Assembly: GCA_030068075.1 (NCBI GenBank)
Contig: CM057839.1
Location: forward strand, 50,682,960-50,746,959
Reading direction: 5' to 3'
DNA from: Paguma larvata
Lineage: Eukaryota; Chordata; Mammalia; Carnivora; Viverridae
Length of the DNA stretch: 64,000 nucleotides
Positions 60,097-64,000 of this stretch are shown piece after piece. Each line of letters starts with the position of its first letter. Position 1 is the first letter of the stretch. The translations under genes were made by a program, and so were the position numbers. A model generated the notes under the pieces. It did no database searches, was not told the DNA's origin, and was given only the letters and a program-made list of their open reading frames with translations.

Positions 60097-63000
60097 ACAA
60101 GCAGAGGAGGGGCAAGAGAGAGGAGACACAGACTCCGAAGCAGGCTTCAGGTTCTGAGCTGTCAGCACAGAGCCAGACACAGGGCTCGAACCCACAAACC
60201 GTGAGATCATGACCTGAGCTGAAGTTGGACACTTAACCGACTGAGCCACCCAGGCGCCCCACTTAGTCTTTAATTTTTAAGGTATGGAGTAAAATATTTA
60301 AATTTTTCCTTTTTTAAGAAAAAGTCCTTTTAGGGATGCCTGGGAGGCTCAGTTAATTAAGCATTCTCAGATGATGATCTTACGGTTTGTGAGTCCACAT
60401 GAGGCTCTGTACTTGAAATTCTCTCCCTTTCTCTCTGCCCCTCCCCTGTTTGCGCTCTCTCTCTCAAAATAAATAACTTAAAAGAAAGGTTTCCCAAACA
60501 TGGTCTAGGGATTGTTAAGGCTGCTCTATACCCCCTGGAACAGAATCCCCTTTTCATATTGTTACTAAGTTCATCTTTTGTTCTTGAAAACTGGATTCAA
60601 AACATACATCTGAGAGGCCACTGATGACATTTGCCACTATTCTCTTTTATAATGCTGCTGTTTCTAAACATTTTATTTTATTTTTTAAGTAATTTCTATA
60701 CCCAACGTAGGGCTTGAACCTATAACCCTGAGATCAAGAGTAGCATGCCCCACCAACCAAGTCAGCCAGGTGCCCCATAATGCTGCTATTTCTCATTATA
60801 TTCTCCTTAAACCTCTCTCTTCTCTTGCTTCTATAATATTATACTGTCCTTAGGGTGCCTGGATGGCTCAGTCGGTAGGGCATGTGACTCTTGATCTTGG
60901 GGTCATGAGGTCAAGCCCCATGTTGGGAATAGAGATTACTTTGTAAACATAATATTATGCAGTCCTCATCCTTTTTCTGCTTATCTGACTCCTCGCTTTC
61001 TTTTGTCAACTAGTCCATCTTTCTAAATGTGGCCATTCTCTAAGGTCTGATATGTCCCCTCTCCATAGACTCTTCCTCACGTATTCCCTCAGTGTTAGAC
61101 ACGGCTATCGAACCTCTCTCCTTGATTCTGTTCTCTCACCCAAGCTCAGGCTACACAACTTCAGCATTTACTGCATATTTCTAAATGGGTGTTCACTATA
61201 ACCAGAGATTTAATAATTCGCTCTGCATTCCAACTTGAATGAATGTTGTAGTCTTCCCAGCTAGAAAGATTAGAATCCGGGGGGTTCATCTTGTGTCGGA
61301 ATAGACTACCGTGACTCTGGATCCTACAAACTTAAGTTTAATCCCGGGACTGCCATTACTTAACCATGTGATCTTGGATTAGGTACTTACTCTCTGAGCC
61401 CAGCTCCTCATCAGTAAAATGGAATTAATAAGATCTATCTCACAAGGCTGTGAAGATCAAATCACCTACACTGCACCCAGGACATGGGGGCAAGCACCAG
61501 ATCCTCTTTTGTCCATTCTTCCTTTGAAAAGCTCCCATGTATCCACTGCCAAGTGTAAGTCTTAGTTACACTTGGATTACTCTGATAACCTCTCTGCAGT
61601 CTGCCTTAAATCTAGCCTCTTGATCCATCCCGCAAATTGCTGTCTAAATAATCTTAAAATATGTATTTATCAAATCATATGCTTATTGATAAAATCTCCA
61701 ACAGGCTCTCTACTCCCCAACAATTAAGGCCTGTTCCGCTTTCAAGGCTGTTCAAACTCTACCCCCTTAAACTCGTTTCCTACGACCTCCTATCACAAAT
61801 GTGCGCTGGGTAAACTGGCCTCCTCATTGTCCTTCACACACACCAAGATCTTTCCCGCCACCATGTGGTTGCTCTGGTTGTTCCTTCCCTCTGCTTTCAA
61901 TTTCTCTTTTCCTGACCACTGGCTGTATTAAAACCTGTACCAAGCAGAACTTTCTTATTCATTCATTTTCCTCCATTGTTTAACTTAGTTCAATCCTTCT
62001 TTTTTCCTGAGAGTCTGTGGTTTATTATTGGGTATCAGGGTGTAACCAAGAAGATAAAAACTTTCATATCGCTTAAAAGAATGGGAGGAAAAAAAGAATT
62101 ACTACCAGATGTTCTGATTAACATAATTGAGTATTTAAAAGTGTAAGGACTTGTCTTATTTGCTATTTTTTGCATTGCATGTTTTTATCTGCCCAAGTAG
62201 AGTGGTGTCTTAAAAATAAAGACAAATGATTAACTTTTTCTGCATTTCCATAAAAACGGAATACATAAAAAAGAGTAGACGCAAAGTCATGAAACTCACA
62301 GTTTAGCACTCACAGTGCTAAAAGGGAAGGTAGAGAAAATGCTACTAAGGGAAATGAAATGAAGAGAGAAGTTCAGAGAATAAAAATGTGAGAAAAGTTT
62401 TTGAGATCCTATGAAATAGGGAGATTTTTTTAAACTTCAACGTTACAATAATAAGAATATAAGGTGGATGGAATGTATTCAAAAGAGAGCTTGAAGAAAG
62501 TTCAGAAACTTAAAATCCTTTATGAAGAACGATTTCAATGGGTTTGGCGAGTGAAGAGGAGAGGCGTAAGGATGAAACACTGAAAGGCCAGATCCTTGGA
62601 GAGACTGTTTTGTTATGTGTATTCAACCTTTGAGATTATAAAAACTTAGGATGCTAAAAAAGAATCTAATACATCATCAGCCACTCACTCTAACTGATTA
62701 TACTTTCAGGTTGTATCACATAAATGATAAAGTTCTTAAGAGCAAAAACCTTAACACATCTTTCTTTGAATAGAGAAGAATGAGTTTCAAGGCAAGGTAT
62801 GTATCTATCTTCCTCAGGAAAATTTTCTGTAATTCAGACATTCCTTCCTCCACTACCTCCTACTTTCTTCTCCCAGTTAAGACCTCTAATAGGGTAAAAC
62901 CACTGAGAATGATAAGCCTGTATCACAGCATTTAGTAGATACAAATGTTTTAAAAAATGGGAGGGGCACCTGGGTGGCTCAGTTGGTTAAAAGTCCATCA

Positions 63001-63672
63001 GAGTCTTGATTTCTGCTCAGATCATGATCCCACGGTTTGTAGGATCAGGCTGGTGTTGGACTCTGTGCTCATAGAGAGGAGCCTGCTTGAGATTCTCTTT
63101 CTCCCCACTTCTCTCTGCCCCTCCACCACTCGTGCATACGTGTACTCTCTCTCTCTTTCAAAATAAAAAAGAAAACTTTAAATCAATAATGGGATGACAT
63201 GGTTCTAATGAAGATCAGAGGTAAAACAATTTTTAGCATCATCTATGGACAAAATCCTCAAATATGCCTACCATAATCAGCTGGTGTATAATTCAGAAGT
63301 TCAAATTTCCAGTTTTTATAGCTTGAATAATTCTGGTACATATCAAATATTTCCCGGGTAAACTGCTGGCAGATATCACCTAAAAACAAAAAAAAAAAAT
63401 CGAAAAAATATTCAGTCAGCACAAATTTTTAAGAGAGCCATTCTTAGGTACAGGTCCCTTGGGAAATAAGGAGTAACTGTTTCCACAGTAAAACACATTC
63501 GATGGATTTTTAAAGTTAAAGTGTGTCAAACCAAGGTAAAATTTAAGTATTTTTTTCTTGGATCATTTCCAATAAAATTATTTAACTGACCTCCAGTAGT
63601 TCTTCCAGATGTCACCTCTAAAATAACATCATTTTTGTCATATTTCTCCTTTGGTACCAGACTCTGGAAAAG
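25541..63672 (-). CDS. MTRF1: MTRF1, mitochondrial translation release factor (partial: seven 3' coding exons)
   Basis: Coding exons in transcript order: 63672-63591, 63379-63272, 55615-55443, 48761-48644, 33493-33357, 30413-30315, 25654-25541. They total 831 nt (276 codons plus TAA) and all junctions keep frame. All visible introns are GT-AG. The product is the C-terminal part of a class-I peptide release factor acting in mitochondria: the decoding domain with the vertebrate mtRF1-specific PEVGLS insertion followed by [12 protein letters not shown], then the GGQ hydrolysis loop ([12 protein letters not shown]), then the conserved [12 protein letters not shown] and VTDHRI segments. PEVGLS separates it from MTRF1L, which carries a shorter PxT-type motif. 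Human MTRF1 is about 445 aa, so about 169 N-terminal residues, including the targeting peptide, lie beyond 64000. Recent work assigns mtRF1 to termination at the non-standard AGA/AGG stops. Confidence 0.96.
26575..26791 (-). repeat. CAN-SINE
   Basis: TTTTTAATCTTTGTTTTTGAG, GAGA-rich body, ends GCCGCCCAGGCGCCCC. CCGCCTTTAA / CAGCCTTTAA flank it. Confidence 0.92.
27759..27973 (+). repeat. CAN-SINE with perfect 16-bp target duplication
   Basis: AAAAGGAGGATGAAGA occurs at 27743-27758 and 27974-27989. Near-consensus body with intact CT tract. Confidence 0.97.
29650..30050 (+). repeat. MLT1-type (ERVL-MaLR) LTR
   Basis: GCGGAACTCTAAGATGCCCC start, GTGACTAATCAGTTGACGCTG, GATAATAAATATTATTTTTA, then AAATTTGTGATAATTTGTTA and AGCTGATACAG at the end. 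Old solitary LTR; subfamily uncertain. Confidence 0.6.
30315..30413 (-). CDS. MTRF1: MTRF1 exon encoding [24 protein letters not shown]
   Basis: 99 nt (33 codons), phase 0 both sides. The acceptor is GACACAG and the donor ATTAAG|GTAATA, a suboptimal donor. It encodes the strongly conserved [21 protein letters not shown] block of release factors. Confidence 0.96.
31337..31530 (-). repeat. CAN-SINE
   Basis: TTAATGTTTATTTATTTTTG to GCCACCCAGGCGCCC. TGGTTATTTGTATT / TGGTTATCTGTATT flank it. Confidence 0.94.
31640..31849 (-). repeat. CAN-SINE
   Basis: TTAATGTTTATTTATTTTTG to GCCACCCAGATGCCCC. A few bases are missing before the head (TTGGACCGAATGAGCC). Confidence 0.93.
33357..33493 (-). CDS. MTRF1: MTRF1 exon encoding [18 protein letters not shown]
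   Basis: 137 nt, phase 1 in and phase 0 out. The acceptor is TTTTCAG and the donor TTGCAG|GTAAGA. It encodes the [11 protein letters not shown] helix and [20 protein letters not shown], typical of the class-I release factor domain following GGQ. Confidence 0.95.
33590..33799 (-). repeat. CAN-SINE
   Basis: TTTTATTTTAGAGAGAGAAG to GCCATCCAGGTGCCC. Begins about 100 bp upstream (in transcript terms) of an MTRF1 exon acceptor. Confidence 0.9.
34137..34618 (+). repeat. L1 3' end, 5'-truncated
   Basis: CCCAAATGTCTGTCAATAGA, GGAATATTACTCAGGTATAA, CAACATGGATCTAGAGGG, GAGAAAGACGAATACCATAC and an A-rich end. This is the 3' UTR-proximal L1 signature. Confidence 0.88.
34636..34962. mobile_element. Tigger2/MER28-like non-autonomous DNA transposon
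   Basis: Inverted ends CAGTTGCCCCTTGAACAA and TTGTTCAAGGGTCAATTG enclose about 290 bp with CAGTACAGTACTGTAAACAT and GCAGTATATAATACG. The left end is preceded by TA, the expected Tc1/mariner target; the right TA has changed. No coding potential. Confidence 0.78.
35524..35740 (+). repeat. CAN-SINE with CT/C microsatellite
   Basis: GGGGCACCTGGGTGGCTCAG, a CT run at about 35650-35680, then nine or more C, then A-rich tail. Confidence 0.93.
36107..36318 (+). repeat. CAN-SINE
   Basis: GGGGTGCCTGAGTGACTCAG, CT tract, AATAAACATTAAAAAAA tail. AATGCAAAATGATG / AATGTAAAACGATG flank it. Confidence 0.93.
36917..37022 (-). repeat. CAN-SINE head half only
   Basis: Complement of the tRNA-derived half (CATGAC/ATCATGACCTGAGCTG to GCCACCCAGGCGCCCC). 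The CT tract and A tail are absent. Confidence 0.88.
37597..37819 (-). repeat. CAN-SINE with perfect 16-bp target duplication
   Basis: TAGGCTATATTAACTT occurs at 37581-37596 and 37820-37835. Confidence 0.97.
38560..39060 (+). repeat. Old L1-type ORF1-region fragment
   Basis: GTAACAGAAATTCCAGGAGG, AAATATTTTGGAACTGAAGG and CATGAGTCTCCAAATTGAAA follow the pattern of old L1/HAL1 ORF1-region DNA. The frame is not kept. Confidence 0.45.
39771..39814. repeat. Perfect 22-bp tandem duplication
   Basis: Unit starts GTAGTTCCCGGGGAAGGAGC and ends TT; copies at 39771-39792 and 39793-39814. Confidence 0.96.
40214..40405 (+). repeat. CAN-SINE
   Basis: GGGGCGCCTGGGTGGCTCAG head; ends in AAAAAATAAAATGTTAAAAAG. 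Confidence 0.93.
40650..41100 (+). repeat. CAN-SINE (outer), split by a second CAN-SINE
   Basis: Outer copy: AGGCTCCTGGGTGGCTTGG to TGTCTCTCTTAAAAT (40650-40820). It resumes at 41038 with the same TGTCTCTCTTAAAAT and runs into an AATAAATAAATAAGG tail. The insert is listed separately. Confidence 0.93.
40821..41037 (-). repeat. CAN-SINE (inner) inserted in the tail of another CAN-SINE
   Basis: Near-consensus, opposite orientation to its host. Perfect 15-bp target duplication TGTCTCTCTTAAAAT at 40806-40820 and 41038-41052. Confidence 0.97.
43075..43870 (+). pseudogene. L1 ORF1-region remnant
   Basis: TCCTAAAAGCAGCAAGGGG, AGAAACTTGTCAGGCCAGAA and AGGCTGTCATTCAGAATAG are L1 ORF1 3' region sequence. 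Multiple stops; no intact RNA-binding protein can be made. Confidence 0.7.
44105..44622 (+). pseudogene. L1 ORF2 endonuclease-domain remnant
   Basis: Two overlapping frames (44105-44320 and 44317-44622), together covering the AP-endonuclease region: [10 protein letters not shown] then, after a frame break, [11 protein letters not shown] and [14 protein letters not shown]. The RIDHILG motif of the catalytic core is visible. Inactivated by frameshift and stops. Confidence 0.85.
45777..45969 (-). repeat. CAN-SINE in the L1 RT region
   Basis: Imperfect target duplication TACAGCAGCCATTCTT (45761-45776) / TATAGCATCCATTCTT (45971-45986). Ends GCCACTGAGGCGCCCC. Confidence 0.94.
45985..46275 (+). pseudogene. 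L1 ORF2 reverse transcriptase remnant with FADD box
   Basis: Contains [19 protein letters not shown] and LSIFADDMM, the RT motif with the catalytic Asp pair. A stop follows five residues later. The preceding RT part is separated by a CAN-SINE at 45777-45969. Confidence 0.9.
46963..47232 (+). pseudogene. L1 ORF2 C-terminal remnant
   Basis: [20 protein letters not shown] and [20 protein letters not shown] are the conserved ORF2 C-terminal region. Open for 89 codons, then stopped. Confidence 0.85.
47348..47571 (+). repeat. CAN-SINE in the L1 ORF2 end, perfect 17-bp target duplication
   Basis: AAGAAAGGGGTAGAATA at 47331-47347 and 47572-47588. Near-consensus GGGGCGCCTGGATGGCTCAG head; clearly younger than the L1. 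Confidence 0.97.
48644..48761 (-). CDS. MTRF1: MTRF1 exon with the catalytic GGQ motif
   Basis: 118 nt, phase 0 in and phase 1 out. The acceptor is TGGTTCTAG and the donor CACAG|GTAATC. It encodes [20 protein letters not shown] and the GGQ tripeptide (codons at 48701-48693), then [19 protein letters not shown] places its methylatable Gln in the peptidyl transferase centre. A 33-bp tandem duplication starts 8 bp upstream of the exon. Confidence 0.96.
48770..48835. repeat. Perfect 33-bp tandem duplication beside the MTRF1 GGQ exon
   Basis: Unit AAAAGTACAACATAAGTAAA and on to GTTCAAC; copies at 48770-48802 and 48803-48835, identical. In transcript sense it lies 9-74 nt upstream of the exon, over the branch-point region. 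Confidence 0.97.
48845..49074 (-). repeat. CAN-SINE with 13-bp target duplication
   Basis: CAACAAATGTTTT at 48832-48844 and 49075-49087; the target overlaps the end of the 33-bp tandem repeat. Near-consensus. Confidence 0.96.
49530..49690 (+). repeat. MIR element
   Basis: TTTGAACTCCAACTCTGGCA, CCTCAGGCAAGTCACCTAAT and TTCATTTTCTCTTTGTAAAA follow the MIR core. Confidence 0.7.
49855..50240 (+). repeat. MLT1-type (ERVL-MaLR) LTR followed by CA repeat
   Basis: GGTGGCATCCAAAAAGATAT, GAGTTAAGATGAGATCATCC, GTCCTTACACAGAGAGAAAC, CTTCTAGAACCATGAGAAAA, AAATTTGTGGTTAATTTGTT. CA repeat at 50235-50265. Confidence 0.75.
50519..50713 (+). repeat. CAN-SINE with 15-bp target duplication
   Basis: AAACACTAAAGAGAA at 50504-50518 and 50714-50728. 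Head GGGGCACCTGGGTGGCTCAG at 50521. Confidence 0.95.
52220..52373 (+). repeat. CAN-SINE, 3'-truncated, joined to L1
   Basis: GGGGTGCCTGGGTGGCTTAG to TCTCCCTCTCTCTGTCCC, then directly TAAAATTTATATGAAACC of L1 ORF2 with no SINE A tail. Confidence 0.9.
53117..53188 (+). repeat. 36-bp tandem duplication inside the L1 fragment
   Basis: CATCAGGGAAATACAAATCA...GTGAGATA at 53117-53152 is repeated with two substitutions at 53153-53188. Length 36 keeps the frame. Confidence 0.93.
53534..53584 (+). repeat. (CA)n microsatellite, about 25 units
   Basis: Uninterrupted CA repeat, the longest dinucleotide run in the window, at the L1 3' UTR position where the larger L1 has only about 9 units (48038-48056). 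Confidence 0.97.
54840..55085 (+). repeat. Old interspersed repeat 3' end, family not assigned
   Basis: GGAAAATGTTCTAATCTTAA...GGGGATAAAGCCTCATAGTG...CAAATGTGGCAAAATGTAAA...TTTATAATAAAGTTTAAAAG parallels the copy at 23640-24160. A CA run at 54950-54964 interrupts it. Confidence 0.4.
55443..55615 (-). CDS. MTRF1: MTRF1 exon with the PEVGLS decoding insertion
   Basis: 173 nt, phase 1 in and phase 0 out. The acceptor is GGTCCTAG and the donor GATGAG|GTAACC. It encodes [19 protein letters not shown], then [20 protein letters not shown] and [15 protein letters not shown]. In bacterial-type RF1 and MTRF1L the stop-codon reading motif here is a PxT type; the longer PEVGLS replaces it in mtRF1. Confidence 0.96.
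56029..56238 (-). repeat. CAN-SINE
   Basis: AAGTTTATTTATTTTTGAAAG to GCCACCCAGGTGCTCC. A duplicated T/A-rich stretch flanks it. Confidence 0.92.
56482..56718 (+). repeat. CAN-SINE with (CA)n grown from its tail
   Basis: GGGGTACCTGGGTGGCTCAG, CT tract, AAAAAAATAAAAAAACAAAA, then about 15 CA units at 56688-56718. Confidence 0.92.
56933..57052 (-). repeat. Short CAN-SINE
   Basis: TTTTTAGTAATCTCTACATCC to GCCAGCCAGGTGCCCC. AAATGTTTGATGCCTT / AAAAGTTTGATGTCTT flank it. Confidence 0.9.
57480..57780 (+). repeat. MIR element
   Basis: GCTGCCTGGGTTCAAATTTA, GGCAAGTTACTTCATTTG, GGTTTCCTTATTTGTAAATG, then after a divergent stretch AAGGTTGTTGTGAGGAATAA. Confidence 0.75.
57857..58079 (+). repeat. CAN-SINE inserted in the ERV RT region
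   Basis: Head GGGGTGCCTGGGAGGCTCAG. Near-identical target duplication GATCCCTGTGAACT / GATCCTGTGAACT on both sides. Confidence 0.95.
58053..58289 (-). pseudogene. ERV reverse transcriptase-region remnant
   Basis: Shows [14 protein letters not shown] and [17 protein letters not shown], the RT palm region pattern in which one usual Asp-Leu and one usual Gly are changed. The frame then runs into the inserted CAN-SINE. A few more RT-like codons follow at 57856-57805 on the other side. Confidence 0.75.
58552..58947 (-). pseudogene. ERV protease-region remnant
   Basis: A 131-codon frame with [11 protein letters not shown], the retroviral aspartyl protease active-site pattern, and later YIIGTDTL. 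The Asp-Thr-Gly triad is intact, but the surrounding polyprotein is broken and no start or LTR remains. Confidence 0.75.
60034..60261 (-). repeat. CAN-SINE with 14-bp target duplication
   Basis: CTTAGTCTTTAATT at 60020-60033 and 60262-60275. GA run at 60066-60093. Confidence 0.96.
60333..60485 (+). repeat. CAN-SINE, internally deleted
   Basis: GGGATGCCTGGGAGGCTCAG, shortened tRNA-related part, CT tract, AAAATAAATAACTTAAAAG tail. Confidence 0.85.
60666..60776 (-). repeat. Short CAN-SINE
   Basis: TTTTTTAAGTAATTTCTATACC to GTCAGCCAGGTGCCCC. ATAATGCTGCTGTTTCT / ATAATGCTGCTATTTCT flank it. Confidence 0.93.
60852..60948 (+). repeat. Short CAN-SINE
   Basis: AGGGTGCCTGGATGGCTCAG to GGGAATAGAGATTACTT. 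ATAATATTATACTGTCCT / ATAATATTATGCAGTCCT flank it. Confidence 0.92.
61300..61465 (+). repeat. MIR element
   Basis: TAACCATGTGATCTTGGATTA, AGCTCCTCATCAGTAAAATGG and GGCTGTGAAGATCAAATCA follow the MIR core. Confidence 0.75.
61560..61990. repeat. LINE-2-like fragment
   Basis: TTGCTGTCTAAATAATCTTA, CTCCAACAGGCTCTCTACTC, CAAGATCTTTCCCGCCACC. Old L2 3' region pattern, same orientation as 7225-7560. Confidence 0.5.
62963..63175 (+). repeat. CAN-SINE
   Basis: GGGGCACCTGGGTGGCTCAG head, CT tract, A-rich tail. It ends about 100 bp from an MTRF1 exon. Confidence 0.93.
63272..63379 (-). CDS. MTRF1: MTRF1 exon encoding [24 protein letters not shown]
   Basis: 108 nt, phase 1 in and phase 1 out. The acceptor is a long T tract ending GTTTTTAG; the donor is TATG|GTAGGC. 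It encodes the [15 protein letters not shown] and [12 protein letters not shown] segments of the release-factor core. Confidence 0.94.
63591..63672 (-). CDS. MTRF1: MTRF1 exon encoding [15 protein letters not shown]
   Basis: 82 nt. The acceptor is TTTTTCAG and the donor GGAG|GTCAGT. It starts in phase 0 and ends one base into a Gly codon. The translation begins [15 protein letters not shown] and ends SGRTTG(G), matching the start of the core domain of mtRF1. Confidence 0.94.
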
Positions 63673-64000
63673 CTGAAAAAGGGAAAAAAATCAACATTTG
63701 TGTGTATATTTTCTATGGTAATACAATTGCTTGATTTTAGATAAAAGACCTCCATTAAAAAATCAATAATTAACACAATCATATAGCATCCCAACAAGGT
63801 CTAGTCATTAAACGCTGTAATAAGTGGACTGGACCTAAAATTAAGTGATCAATTCATGCCAACAATGGAGTTACTTGTCAGGGTATTCTCCACAAGGCTA
63901 TCAGATTATCTTAATTTTCTACAATGTCCAAGTTTAGATCAAAGTCTAGAGTGTTCCATTCAATTTTTTTCAGCTTTTGCCTCTTATTAGTTCTGAACAG
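63673..64000 (-). other. MTRF1 intron running off the right edge
   Basis: No further coding exon is seen in this stretch; upstream exons must lie beyond 64000. Confidence 0.8.

Larger units (their letters stand above)
55616..63271 (-). other. MTRF1 intron (7.7 kb)
   Basis: Contains eight CAN-SINEs, a MIR, the ERV remnant, a second MIR and an L2-like stretch. 59460-60033 and 61990-62962 hold nothing else I recognise. Confidence 0.65.

Noticed and set aside
1..64000. Undescribed bacterial-style defence or mobile system
   Set aside because: The window is mammalian. I found no clustered ORFs, CRISPR repeats or operon structure; all structured signals belong to two known genes and known repeat families.

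Overview
This window is ordinary mammalian chromosomal DNA from a carnivore, most likely a cat (Felidae). The evidence is over 40 tRNA-Lys-derived CAN-SINE copies of the felid SINEC_Fc type (head GGGGCGCCTGGGTGGCTCAG, CT-rich middle, A-rich tail). It also holds carnivore L1 elements and two genes whose order and strand match human chromosome 13q14 (KBTBD7 then MTRF1, both minus). There is no operon, CRISPR, phage or plasmid content, and I found no new enzymatic or defence system. Family names come from recalled knowledge; no database search was run.

Layout. 1-13,371 is gene-free: an old antisense L1, a Tigger1-like DNA transposon carrying a nested SINE, scattered CAN-SINEs, then an AT-rich tract that probably contains the KBTBD7 3' UTR. 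13,372-15,411 (minus) is the single-exon BTB-BACK-Kelch gene KBTBD7 (679 aa). Its GC-rich promoter has three ZNF143-like motifs. 15,900-25,540 is intergenic, with MIR, L1M, MER5-like and many CAN-SINE copies, a three-SINE cluster and a perfect 97-bp tandem duplication. 25,541-63,672 (minus) holds the seven 3' coding exons of MTRF1, the mitochondrial release factor, which give about 276 C-terminal residues; the N-terminal part lies beyond the right edge.

The MTRF1 introns carry most of the mobile DNA. The large intron between 33,494 and 48,643 contains an almost complete but dead sense-strand L1 (about 41,440-48,475) with two CAN-SINEs inserted in it. The next intron contains a likely SINE-L1 chimera and an MLT1 LTR. 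The intron between 55,616 and 63,271 contains a decayed endogenous retrovirus gag-pro-pol piece whose reverse transcriptase region is split by a CAN-SINE.

The two genes act separately: KBTBD7 is a cytoplasmic CUL3 adaptor and MTRF1 works in mitochondrial translation termination. All MTRF1 splice sites seen are GT-AG and all reading phases join correctly, so the gene looks functional across this window.
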